Of a DNA stretch of 64,000 nucleotides, positions 32,831 to 43,400 are shown piece by piece. The translations under genes were made by a program, and so were the position numbers. The notes beneath the pieces were generated by a model, which ran no database searches, had not been told where the DNA came from, and was given only the letters and a program-made list of their open reading frames with translations. The stretch is from Pyrenochaeta sp. MPI-SDFR-AT-0127 (lineage: Eukaryota > Ascomycota > Dothideomycetes > Pleosporales > Cucurbitariaceae). Numbering within the stretch: the first letter of the stretch is position 1; each line of letters starts with the position of its first letter. The DNA is taken from NCBI GenBank assembly GCA_020747015.1, contig JAGTJM010000044.1, positions 62,001 through 126,000 of the forward strand, written 5' to 3'.

Positions 32831-35619
32831 TTACAACCGTACATTCGCGCCAATCTGGCCGCCTTTGAACCAAATTGTTTCTCGCCACTCTCCGATTCGA
32901 ATCCCAACATGCGCGAATGCGCTCAACTTGAGCCTTCCACCAATCGCCTTGCGAATGGCTTCAAACCCGACCGAGCCTAAGCTCCAATCTACGGGTAGTC
33001 TCGGGGTTTCTGATAACCCAGGTGGTACCGCAAATGGCAGTTCATACAGAATTTTCCCTGAAGGGTTGCCATCATAATATGCCGTCGCATTGAGGGACGT
33101 GATGAACATGGTGGTGCTGGAGAATGGTGATGAAAGTGTAAAGATAGCGGTGGAAGATAAGATATGCATTGTTGCGTCGCGGATGAAGTGCGTCTTGCCA
33201 TCGTCCTCAGGGTCATCAGGGTTCTCGGGGTCTTCGGGGTCCTCAGACGGCTCTTTCGGTGTTGAAAGATGCGGTGCAGGAAGTGTGATAGGGAAATTGG
33301 AGAGTAGTTCGCCGAGGGCAGGCTGCGCAGGAATACTGTCTCTATGTGCCTGTAATGTCAAAGAAACATTGAAACCTGAACAACGTATTAGAAGGGGCCT
33401 ATGCAGGTAGTGAGAGAGAAATACACACCGGATACATATTGGGAGAGTAACTCTTTACCGACTTCTTTTCCCTTCGTGCCGCCGTTGGTGAATGGGTCCC
33501 ACACAGCAGATACTAAGAGATTCGTGTTGTTGCCAGGATGAACCTCGAGATTCTTTGCTGTTGCTTGCCCAAGGTGTGTGCCGTTGACCAAGATGTTGAG
33601 ATTGAAGTACGGCACTGTCGCAGAATAGTTGGTTGGATTCGTGAGGTTGACATGTGCTTGGAGGATTATAGAAGTGGGCGAAGTATCAACGATGGATAGG
33701 TTGCCAATCTTGAGATTCACAGCGCTCAGTTTGCTCTTATCGTCATCACCATCTTTGTCGCCTTTGCCGCCGCGAATCGCTGGACACCAAGAGTTAGCAA
33801 TTGAAGCCACGGCGGACGAACATGGACCACGAACTGGTTACGAACGTTTAACTGGTACAACACCCTGTGCAGGAATGCCTCGTACTGCAATTTTACCCAC
33901 GGGTGTGTCTACTCCCACGCTGACAGCAGCCTTGATGTCCATCATTACTGATTTTCCGCCAAAGAGGAGGGCTTGTACGACTTCGCTGAATAGATCATCG
34001 TCTAAGATCTCGATGGGAGCCTTTTCGATGTCGGACTGCACGAGTAGAGTGGGACCTTCGCTACCATGGCCCTCTATTCTTGTTGAATTCGCCTTCTGCC
34101 ATTTTTCGAGATTCAGCTTTCCCAACTTCTTCTTGTGGTAGTAAATATCAGCATCCGCTTTGACCTGGTTTACGTCGAGGGGGAAATTCATTTCGTTCGG
34201 CAATCCGATATCAACCTTGACGACAGCCGAGATTTTTGGTGCAGCCGCTGGCGTTCCTGGCTCAGCCCACGGATCTGGAAGGTGGAAATGCACATCTGCG
34301 AGAGAGAAGTTCTTGATCAGATTGCCCATATCACGACCGGCGAATGGGACTGGAACCGTGATATCCTTCAGTAGGTCGCGGGCCCAGCCTGGCGTCGACG
34401 GGTCTGGGAACTGGCAGCAGTTGACGTAGATGGTCGCATCCTCGCCCTTCATGTAGTCGCCCAAAAACGCGTCCAGCGGGGACTTTGCTGAGTCAGGGCA
34501 GACTTCTGTAAGGGAATCTGAAAGCTTCTCAACGTTTCCTGTAACTTTGACCTGAACATCTGTCTTTGGCTGTACTTCAAGTTGCCCTGTCTCAGCGGTC
34601 CCAACAGTCAAGTGCTTATCAGAAGGGGAGCATCCGTCGATAAGAACGTCGACTGCCACTGGAGGCAGAGTGATCTGAACTGGGAAGTCGTTGGTTACGA
34701 TTATGGTGGCATCAGCGGCCATTCCTTTATGGCCATGCTTGGCCTCACGGAGGTTGAGTTTCGTAATGTTGTAGTGAGGGAGCGTCGGGATATCGTTTCC
34801 TTGGAAGACCATAGACTGCTCGACAATCTGTTTGCCAATGCTAATCAGTCCAGACCTGAGAGGGACCTCTGCCTTTCCTTTGAGTCGTATCTGCCCTAAG
34901 CGCCCGTCTATCCAGTCGTTTGCAATACTTCGGATACCGTCTGGCGCGCCGGGCTCCAGAAGCGCGACAAGAGATACATGTGTGGTATGGCCGTTTCTAA
35001 TGTTCACTTTAACCCCAGGAATGTGCGCCTTGCCAATAAGCACGTTCCCATACTCGGGAAGATAGACATCGACATGGGTAGGACCAGTCTCAGCCTCTCT
35101 CGCAATCCATGTCCCAAACCGCCCAAGGTTGCGCACGCTCTGCTTCTCCACTTTGGATGCGTCCATCTTGAAGTCTCCCTCTATATGCACCTTGGCGCCG
35201 TGGTCGGTCAACCCGTCTAGCGACAGCTTGGTGGGCTTGAAGTCGGCTGCCTGCATGGCGTACTCCTCGATGCCCTCGGTGGCCAGGAAACCGAGCATGA
35301 TAAACACTACAACAAGACATAATACAACGAGCGCGAGTATGCTGGGCCACCGTTTCTTCCAGAGGGGAGTCTTGCCGCTGAGGTCCGAGCCGCTTAATGA
35401 TCGTAATAGCGACGTCGTCGCGGGTGTGCGTTCTTCCCCCTCTGCGCGGCCATTATCGCTCCTGTCTTCGTGCGCGAGCAGCGGCGTCTGCTCTGTTGTT
35501 CTACTCGAGTTCTGTGACCGTGCTGACCGCGCTGATCGTGACGAGCGGGCGGATTTCTGGGAGGCCGGGCGCGAACTGGGCGTGGGGGTCGAGCCCCACG
35601 TCGCCTCGGGTGTCTCCAT
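32831..35619 (-). CDS. Vacuolar-type membrane protein, DUF3712 / Tag1-like
   Basis: Three exons, complement(32831..33375, 33429..33779, 33846..35619), 889 residues; both introns (53 and 66 bp) keep frame. Residues 1-90 are a Ser/Arg-rich cytosolic tail; a single helix at about 93-113 is preceded by KKR, giving a type II protein with a large lumenal domain of repeated beta-rich modules. These resemble DUF3712 proteins, a group that includes yeast Tag1, a vacuolar membrane protein needed to end autophagy; related fungal entries are often mislabelled pre-rRNA processing proteins. The cytosolic tail carries E43-QTP-LL48, a textbook acidic dileucine sorting signal for AP-3 transport to the vacuole. 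Many N-x-S/T sites (for example YNIT, NFSL, NLTN) fit a lumenal domain. A PEDPENPDDPEDD low-complexity patch interrupts the last module. The Tag1 link is by architecture and is less sure than the topology. Confidence 0.8.
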
Positions 35620-35950
35620 GGCTATTTAAATACAAAGGAAGGAAAAAGAGTTGTCAAGATAGGAAATCATGCGTCGTCGGGGACTGGCGTTGGTCGAAGG
35701 GAGGGTGAATGGGGCGAGAGTCTTTTGGTTGGGGTCTCATCCTCGTCATGGGCTCAGCCACCAGCTGGGCACTTGGACTCCCCATCCGGGGTGCCTGCCG
35801 CTAGCGGGACCATGCGTCACACTTGAGGGCGGTCAACCCAAAAGTTCCCGCCGTGTCACGGTAAAGGCGTGTGACTCTTTTGTTCCTCGCTGGAGTCATA
35901 TAAACACCCCAATCGCCCCAAGCAAGCTTCGGACAAGCAATTGACCCAAC
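35620..35950. promoter_or_regulatory. Divergent promoter, DUF3712 gene and ornithine carbamoyltransferase
   Basis: A 331-bp spacer between two start codons. On the plus strand GAGTCATATAAA at about 35893-35904 combines a TGACTC-like half (GAGTCA, the Gcn4/CPC1 core) with a TATA-like box about 50 bp before the arginine-pathway start codon; a second GTGACTC lies at 35870. TGACTC elements fit cross-pathway amino-acid control, which is known for this pathway; their use here is inferred. Confidence 0.5.
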
Positions 35951-37085
35951 ATGCCACTCTTCCGACCCTCGGCTGCCACCCTGCGAAGCTTGCAACGCGC
36001 GCAGCGATGCTACTCCACCTCGCCCGCTACTCCTCCCACATCGCCCTTTGCACCTCGACATCTGCTCTCCATAGCAGACCTCACACCCGCTGAACTTACC
36101 TCGCTCGTCCGCAATGCCCACCAGCACAAGACAGCGATCAAGTCGGGCACGGGAGAGGTTCCACACACTCTTCGCGGAGCATTGGCTGGAAAGACAGTCG
36201 CAATGACCTTCAGCAAGCGGAGCACGCGCACGAGGGTGTCGACAGAGGGTGCAATTGCAGCCATGGGAGGGTCGCCCATGTTCTTGGGCAAGGACGATAT
36301 ACAACTGGGTGTACGGCCACCGCCTGTTAGCTAACACATTCCCACTTACAACCACACAGGTGAATGAGTCCCTCTACGACACCTCCCTCGTCCTCTCCAG
36401 CATGACGGCCGCCATAGTCGCCCGCGTAGGCCCCCACTCAGACGTCGCAGACCTAGCCAAGCACTCTTCCGTCCCCGTCATCAATGCGCTCTCCGACCTC
36501 TACCACCCTCTCCAGATTATCGCCGACTTCTTGACAATAGCTGAAATCAACCCATCAACATCTTCCTCCTCGCTTGGCCTCGAGGGGTTGAAAATTGCTT
36601 GGATCGGTGATGCGAACAACGTATTGTTTGATCTCGCAATCGGCGCGACAAAACTCGGCGTGGATCTTTCAGTTGCTACACCCAAGGGCTACGAAATCCC
36701 TTCGGCAATGCGTGATGTGATCAAACATGCAGCAAGCACTGCCCCGCGCGCAGGTAAACTCTTCGAAACTACTGTTCCCGAAGAAGCCATCAAGAACGCC
36801 GATATCCTCGTCACAGATACTTGGGTATCCATGGGTCAGGAGGAAGAAACAGCGAAGAGGCTGAAGGCCTTTGAGGGCTTTCAGATCACTTCTGAGCTTG
36901 CAAAGCGAGGCGGTGCGAAGGAGAGCTGGAATTTCATGCACTGCTTACCTCGTCATCCAGAGGAGGTCAACGATGAAGTTTTCTATGGGCCAAGGTCGGT
37001 GGTCTTCCAAGAGGCCGAGAACAGGCTTTGGGCTGCGATATCCGCAATAGAGGCCTTTGTGGTGAATAAGGGCAGGATCCAGTGA
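35951..37085 (+). CDS. ARG3: Mitochondrial ornithine carbamoyltransferase
   Basis: Two exons, join(35951..36310, 36360..37085), 361 residues; the 49-bp intron splices Gly-Val-Asn-Glu. The enzyme makes citrulline from ornithine and carbamoyl phosphate in arginine synthesis (argB/arg-12 of moulds). The first 30 residues are Arg/Ser/Ala rich with no acids, a matrix-targeting presequence. Catalytic signatures are intact: SKRSTRTR (88-95) for carbamoyl phosphate, DTSLVLSSM after the intron, HPLQ (169-172), WIGDANNVLFD (201-211), DTWVSMGQ (273-280, ornithine loop) and HCLPR (314-318) with the active-site cysteine. Length is usual for the family. It converges with the Afg1-type gene, their ends 151 bp apart. 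Upstream TGACTC-like sites would fit general amino-acid control. Confidence 0.97.
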
Positions 37086-37236
37086 CTAGATCCGTGGTTT
37101 GAATGAAGCTCTGGTCATGGAACATGAGAGTTGGAAGACGATATTACATTCTAGATCCGTATTGAAACTTGAATGCAATGGACATGACGCTCTAACCAAA
37201 TCACCTTCAAAAAACACATACTCAAAATGAACACGA

Positions 37237-39546
37237 TCACCGCTTTCCCCTTGTTTGACCTCCCTGCGCCTTTTCGATCTCACCACCCCTGTCCTTCTCT
37301 CGTTCATCAAGGCCTTCCACGCCTTTACCCCAAGCACCTGCTTTCTTACCCCAAGTCATCATACCCCAGGCATGCGTCCAACTAAACTTAGGTGGCGCAT
37401 CAGGATGAGTGCGGAAGGGACTGGCATCGTGGGCAAACATATCTTCAAGTTCCTTCTGGCGATCTTTCTCCAATTCTTCTTTAGACAAAACCTTAACGTT
37501 GGGAGGGAGCGAGGCGGGAAGCGGTACGGCAGGGCGGGAATCAGGTAGAGGAGACGAAGGCGTAGATGGATGCTCCCAGTGTCGTGATGATATAGGAAGG
37601 GGGCGCCACCAATCCATAGTTGCCTCGGATTCCTCAGTAGAATTCTCTGTGGCGGGGGAGGCGCGATCCCACCACCGTCCCGAACACATCTCCCATATCC
37701 TACTTTCTGCTCTCTTGACAGCAAAACGCTCATCCTCACCCGTCAATCCACCAATGTCCGCAAAATTAGGTGTCCCTGGGTGTATCCTGCGCTCATCGGT
37801 GAACGAGGACCCCAGGTGGCGCGCACGGTTTGGTGGATCGTCTTCAAGTGCATCTTCTGCAAGTCTGTCCGTGCTATACGAGGAGATGTTGGGCCGGAAG
37901 GGTGAGTTAAGATCTTGAAAGATTTCAGAGTATGTTTCAGGGTACACGGCATCGTTGAGAAGTCCTTCCTCCGTGGTCTCGGATAATCCGCTCGCCGTTG
38001 CGGTTTGGTTTGGCTCCGGAAAGAAGAGATCGTCAGGCCCAATGGCAGCGGTTATAAGGAGGCGGCAGCGTGCCTCGTACATTGCATCTAAAAGCGTGAT
38101 GAACCGTCTAGCCTCTTCTTTTTGCTGGAAGCCCATCACAGGCACGTCAGTTACGATAAAGGTATGATACGTCGAAGCGAGAGTAATATAATCCGCTGGG
38201 CCTAAGACAGCGCCACAGAGCTCAGAGAATGTGAAGAACGCCACACCATTGTGTTGGGCGGGAATCGGAAGGGGACGACCGTAGACGGTGAGTGTTGAAG
38301 GGGTCCAGGGGATTGGGTATGAATGTTGAGTTGCGTGCTCAACAAGGGCGTTGAAGGATTCGGCGAAGGTTGTCATGTGTTCTGCGGTAGAAGGTTGAAT
38401 AAGATAGTTTTTGGGCATAGTGGTTTCAGTAGATGTGTTCGTAGCTCCGGCGGGAACCTTTTCTGGCAAGCTGGATGCTACGGTTCCACTCCTTGTGCCA
38501 GTCGCCGAAGTTGAGATATTTCCAGCTTTCAGCTTTCTACTGGCTTCTGTTTGAAGCTCGAGTTCTTCTCTCTCCAACTTTCGATAGTCTCTCTTGCCCT
38601 CCATCTCCCAGACTTCACACCGCGCTCTCAATACGTCCAAGAATGCTCCAAACTCACCCATTTGGCCGGCCCCATCATCTCTCCTAACGTTCCCACTCTT
38701 GCCTAAGCTCCAGCCCAGTCTACTTGGCCTACTCACTGGCCGGTTAAAGTCCATGCCCGCAGCCTTGGCTAGCTCTTCTGGCATACGGTTACTTGTAGCG
38801 ATAAGGACACCGCCGAGCTGGAAGAAAGAGGTCATGAGGTTCGATAAGATCTTGGAAGCCGCGCGATCTGGCAATTGGAACTCATCAAGGAACAAAATCG
38901 GCGACGTTTCGATGAGGTCGCGCGCCACAAGGAGTAGGGAGTAGTCATCACCTGGCCCTACTACCAGACTGCGCGATCTACGAAGTTGCTCGAGGCGAGA
39001 TATAGTGTCTAGCATAAATGTGTTGAAATGCCAACGACGTTTTTTGCGATTAGGAAGGCATTCTTGGAAAAGGTCGATGAGCATTGACTTGCCGGTGCCA
39101 ACCTCACCATGCAGCATCAGGCCTTGGGGACTCTGAAGTTGCATGGCCTCCTCATGACTGGTCAGAACACGTGTCAAAGCTACCGAGTCTCTTCTTTCTT
39201 TCTGACTGAGGAGAGTTGTCCATACTCCTCGTCTACCGAACTTATTACCAGTACGTGGGTCTGTAGATACAGGTGCGGTACTTTGAGAAGAGTTGACTGC
39301 TCGCGTGAGTTGTTGGAGACGCTGAGAGTATTCTACACTAGGCTCATAGTCAATGAGTCGATCGTAAAGCTTCTGAAGGTGCAATGCTGAATTCAATCAA
39401 TTTACATGTTCTTGGCGTATTCAGAATGGTAGACGTCATGGCTCACCGAGGCGATGTTGTGCAGGATCAGAGCGGATCTTTTGGGTAGCTATCAAGCTCC
39501 GATAGAGAACAAGAGGATTTGTGATCGTAACTCCTGTTGAAGGCAT
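37237..39546 (-). CDS. AFG1: Afg1-type mitochondrial AAA ATPase
   Basis: Two exons, complement(37237..39386, 39447..39546), 749 residues. The 60-bp intron joins QHRL to ALHLQKLYD. Afg1/LACE1 proteins are P-loop ATPases of the mitochondrial inner membrane that promote turnover of damaged or surplus respiratory subunits. Visible: GEVGTGKS Walker A (127-134), LFLDEFQLPD Walker B (198-207), IATSNRMPEEL sensor region and the HFNTFMLD motif. The ATG at 39546 is in frame and opens the conserved NPLVLYRSLI start; no strong presequence precedes it, so an extra upstream exon is possible. Yeast Afg1 is about 500 residues; the excess sits in Ser/Thr/Glu-rich insertions around 290-370 and in a Pro/Ser-rich C-terminal region that ends in charged KEELEKDRQKELEDMF and KGVEGLDEREKDR segments. 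Family call is secure. Confidence 0.93.
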
Positions 39547-39844
39547 TGGTAGACATTGATGTTTAGAAGTGAAGTTCGAGTGGTAGGATATGTAGGTCCA
39601 CCGTGGCCGAGGTGATCGACTCCAACATTGAACTAGACTGGAATCGGCGCTAGCGCTTTGAAAACACCATCTTAACGGCGCGATAGGAGGACTGTTGCAC
39701 TAGCAAGGCTTCTATCGAAGGTGTACGAAGGGTAAATGAATGGAATAATGCGGGGGTATATTTGAATTGGTGATGAATTCATTGGAACTAGAACGCCATG
39801 AAATGCAAGGTGGTATCATGCAGCCGATAAGAAGGAAACTCGGC
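39547..39844. other. Short spacer between co-oriented genes
   Basis: 298 bp between the end of the TRAPP subunit gene and the start of the Afg1-type gene, both on the minus strand. It must hold the former's 3' UTR and the latter's promoter. No other feature is seen. Confidence 0.5.
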
Positions 39845-40473
39845 TCAAATATTAGTGACACCAGGAGACCACGCATCAGCAATTCGTTTAATTTCCTGAA
39901 TGAACTTCCGACTCGTGATCTGGGTTGATCCAATCCTCTGCTCAGCATTGGCTGTGACTGGAGAATGCTCATCTGGATTATAAAAGGGGTTTCGTAAAAG
40001 CATGATGTATGCAGTCTGAAGCGCTCTGAAGGCCTAGCAAGGTGAGATATGCGAGAATATTCGAGGCCACCGGTACTTACTGGTTTCATGTCCGCATCTC
40101 GTAGCCCCACGGCGGCCGCTGACTTGCTGTCTAGAGCAGTTGCTGGTCTTCCTTCCATGTCGACTACAATTATGATCTTGACGCCAGTGTTAGTCAACCA
40201 GCCATACATGGCAAGCCTTTCATCAACCGCCTGAAGAAGGCCGAAGTCCTGGTCTGCTGTCTTGTGTGGTAGACGAGCTTCAAAGATATCCAAGGAAGTC
40301 GAAAGTAATAATTGAAATTCTAGTGGGGCCCGCTCTTCTGCTGGAAATAGCGAGATATGTAGCGGGTTGTTCTACTCAAGTCTCAATATGATTTACTGCA
40401 TAAATGATGAAGGCAAACTTACATGCTTGCCGATTATACCGATACAAGCCACTGCAGGCACTCTTCCGGTCAT
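39845..40473 (-). CDS. TCA17: TRAPP complex subunit Tca17 / TRAPPC2L
   Basis: Three exons, complement(39845..40033, 40081..40371, 40423..40473), 176 residues; introns are 47 and 51 bp. Sedlin-fold longin protein that helps assemble the TRAPP II tethering complex, an exchange factor for Rab GTPases at the Golgi. Diagnostic stretches: the start MTGRVPAVACIGIIGKHNNP, SLDIFEARLPHK, ERLAMYGWLTNTGVKIIIVVD, and the last exon AFRALQTAYIMLLRNPFYNP. The long open frame that runs on past 40081 in the genome is intron and downstream sequence in the wrong frame; the real last exon lies at 39845-40033 and restores the family C terminus. It is divergent from the complex I gene with 357 bp between starts. 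Confidence 0.93.
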
Positions 40474-40830
40474 GGTGAGATGGTGTGCCGAAGGTGCTAG
40501 GCGGATTCGATGGTGATATTGTCTGAAACAAGTTATTGTTCCAGTCGCCAAAAGAGCTTCTCTGATTTCAAAATGTCACGGGGTATGGGAAGCGTTCCTG
40601 ATGGGTTCTGGGAGCTATTGCCCGAAGTCGACCGAAAAGGCGATGGTGAAGAGGGACGGGCACAGCCAACCTATCAAGTGCGCTCCGAATCGGCTAGCTA
40701 ATCGAAGCAGTGCCAAGCCGACAGTTTGACCTCATCATTGAGCATCACGACTCCCTTCAACGAACGCCACCCCGACGCACACCCTCTCCACTCCTTCACC
40801 GGACGCTTTTCCTTTGTGTTTGTCGTCAAA
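40474..40830. promoter_or_regulatory. Divergent promoter, TCA17 and complex I 20-kDa subunit
   Basis: A 357-bp spacer between start codons. It must serve both genes. A pyrimidine-rich stretch with CCAC and TCCAC lies in the last 90 bp before 40831. No motif is confidently named. Confidence 0.45.
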
Positions 40831-41652
40831 ATGCTGTCGACAACGAGGTCTGCGGCCTCAATGGCCCTGCGAGGTGCGTCACTGGCACACGAAAAGCTCT
40901 CTATTGCACGAAGCTAATACTCTGGACAGCCAGACCAGCAACGGCGCTACTACCATTCCGCGCCGGAAGCGCTGCGTTCCTTTCCTCGAGCTCTTCGGAC
41001 AAAGCGACGACTATGAAGTCGCCCGCCATCATTCCTGGTAACCCGGGAACACCGCCGCCCATGAAACAAGCGCGACGAGAAGTGCCATTGCCGAGCCAGG
41101 AGGGGAAGAAGGGTGCTATGCAATACGCGCTGTATGTTTTGCCACATCAAAGAGCTAGAGGCGACAAGTATGCTGGAATCTGGGCTAATGTGCGGCAACA
41201 GGACAACGCTTGATCAAGTAGCCAACTGGGCGCGTCAAAGCTCCCTCTGGCCCATGACCTTCGGTCTCGCCTGCTGTGCTGTTGAAATGATGCATTTGTC
41301 TACTCCACGATACGATCAAGATCGTCTCGGTATCATTTTCCGTGCTTCGCCTCGACAGTCGGACGTCATGATTGTGGCGGGAACTCTCACAAACAAGATG
41401 GCGCCGGCGCTGCGACAAGTCTACGATCAAATGCCCGATCCGCGATGGGTCATCTCCATGGGCAGCTGCGCGAACGGAGGAGGTTACTATCACTACAGCT
41501 ACTCAGTTACAAGAGGCTGCGATAGGATTGTACCAGTTGATATATATGTACCAGGATGCCCGCCCACTGCGGAGGCGCTGATGTACGGTATCTTCCAGTT
41601 GCAGAAGAAGATGAGGCATACAAAGATCACAAGGATGTGGTACAGGAAGTAG
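40831..41652 (+). CDS. NUKM: Complex I 20-kDa Fe-S subunit (NDUFS7/PSST)
   Basis: Three exons, join(40831..40873, 40930..41131, 41202..41652), 231 residues; introns are 56 and 70 bp. This core subunit of mitochondrial NADH:ubiquinone oxidoreductase holds the [4Fe-4S] cluster N2, the last step before quinone. All four ligands are present in FGLACCAVEMMH, ISMGSCANGGGY and VPGCPPTAEA. The tandem-cysteine motif, RYDQDRLGIIFRASPRQSD, and a C terminus KITRMWYRK are typical. The N terminus (MLSTTRSAASMALR then a Ala/Arg/Ser-rich stretch ending AAFLSSSSSD) is a mitochondrial presequence. Splicing was set by keeping MQYALTTLDQVANW continuous. It converges on the TatD gene, stop codons 140 bp apart. 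Confidence 0.97.
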
Positions 41653-41792
41653 ATGGGTTTTCATTGCGTGAATTACTTAAGGCAGTCGTTAAATCTGCGA
41701 GCTTCAGAGGAATGGATTCCTCCTGTACAAATCAATCTTCACATGCAAAGTCTATTGACGTGCTCTATATTCACGCGTGCATGGATGTGTCA

Positions 41793-43195
41793 TCATTGCG
41801 CTGTCTCACCAAGTCCGAACATTTTCACCGAATTGTTCCATGCTCTGTGAAGCCATTAGCGCCTTACGTTCAAGATCTTGCGGTCTAGAAAAGAACTCAC
41901 GCATCGCACACATCTTCCACAGTCATATCCTTGATCTTTGCAATTGCATAAGCAACATGAGGTATCGTGGCGGACTCATTGCGGCCCTTAACCATCAATC
42001 CCTTTGCGAACTTCTCTTTCTTTACTGCCTTGGGTAGAGGAGGCGCATCTTTGAGATATCTGGCGGATGCATGACTGGGCCGCATCTCGCACCAAGGGCC
42101 ATCTGTCTCAATCTGCAAGCGCTCAAGTGGTATCTGCTTGACGACCTCGATGTTTTCCTCCGCTATATAGCAAGCTTAGTCTGATTGTTGTAATGAGAGC
42201 TGGCAAATGGAAACTCACTCTTCATGCTGCACCCGTTAACACCAATATCAAATCCTAACGCAACAAGTCTCTGCATCTCCTCAACAGTTCCGGTAAAACT
42301 ATGCACAAGGCCCCTTTTCGGTAGCTTGTCAAGCTTCGCTTTCAAGAGATTCTCAAAATCCTGCAATAATGTTATTCGTACATAAGCAAGGCTCCTTGTG
42401 CAGATGGCAAATGAGATCACCTACCTCACTTGCCGCTCTTGAATGCAAGAAAAGTGGCAACTGCACTTCTACAGCGATCTCAAGTTGGGCTTCAAAGTAC
42501 TTAAGCTGTTGTGGCTTCGGCGTCAAGAACAAACGGTCATAGTCAAGGCCAATCTCGCCAAAAGCTACCGCATGTCCTGTTTCTTTGGCGCCCAATGCTA
42601 GATCTTTCAGAGCAGAGAGCAAGGCTGATGGACCACCAGGATAGGTGTCAAATTTCTTTGCCGAACAGGGATGGACGCCAACGGTTGCATAGCATAGACC
42701 TGGGTGCGCTTTCGCTATCTCGATCGAATGCTTTGATTCCTCCAGATCCGATCCAGTAACCATGAACTTTTTGCACCCCGCATCAAGAGCCCGCTGGAGG
42801 ATGTCTTCAAAGTCGTTCTCATGTCGTTGTGTACCGTGATACTCGCCCCGGAAGATCGGATCAGTAAAGTTAATTCCGATCTGTTCAAGTTAGGATTATT
42901 GGAGAGCTAGCGAAAGTCGTGCTGACTCACATCGATGTATTTCAACCGAGGAGCGTCAGAAGGCATATTCGAAGATGTTTGAAATGCTCGAACGAAGCAA
43001 TAACTCTGGTCTAGAGGGTACTTCAGCTTCAATGTTTATGGCTAGCATGAGAAGGATAAATGTTGAATTCTGGAGTGACGCACTTGAAAAGCGACTGAAC
43101 TTGAGATATGAATGTCGAACAGCCGGGGCATAAGCTTTTTGCAGCAAGGTAAATTTCCTAACGAGTGCGGATGCTTGAAACGAAAAAGAGGACAT
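41793..43195 (-). CDS. TatD-family deoxyribonuclease, probably mitochondrial form
   Basis: Proposed exons complement(41793..41844, 41901..42162, 42219..42360, 42425..42880, 42931..43010, 43084..43195), 367 residues. TatD proteins are metal-dependent TIM-barrel nucleases (amidohydrolase superfamily) with 3'-5' exonuclease activity linked to DNA repair and apoptosis-like DNA breakdown. Seen: IDIGINFTDP near the start, TVGVHPCSAKKFD, AFGEIGLDYDR, LPLFLHSRAA, LVHSFTGT and QIETDGPWCE, carrying the expected metal ligands. A last exon of 52 nt ends AAWNNSVKMFGLGE. The two 5' exons add about 58 residues rich in Arg, Ser and aromatic residues and low in acids, ending RAFQTSSN before the inner ATG at 42966; this resembles a mitochondrial presequence. 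Translation from 42966 would give a cytosolic or nuclear form of 309 residues. Core family call is firm; the 5' extension is inferred. Confidence 0.88.
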
Positions 43196-43400
43196 GTATC
43201 GCAGTGAGCAGTTGATTGACGATCCGATTCCTTGCGGTCAAAAGTACCTCAGCTAAGCTATTCTAGGACTAGTTCAAAGGCTTGCTCGGTTGTCCTGCTC
43301 ACCCTAACCGGACGACGATGTTAACTCGCCCTAGCCTTGCTGACGGAATACATTCATTGCCTCTTTCCATTCCATACAACTTTATAGTCTTACACGTAGA
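43196..43400. promoter_or_regulatory. Compact bidirectional promoter, TatD and VFA1
   Basis: Only 205 bp separate the upstream TatD ATG (43195) and the VFA1 start (43401). If the TatD inner ATG is used, the space is 434 bp. ACCTCAGCTAAGCTATTCTAGGAC in the middle has no motif I can name. Confidence 0.45.

Noticed and set aside
39712..39844. C-terminal continuation of the Tca17 frame down to 39712
   Set aside because: The frame beyond 40081 is intronic and then out of frame; splicing to 40033 restores the family C terminus with a stop at 39845.
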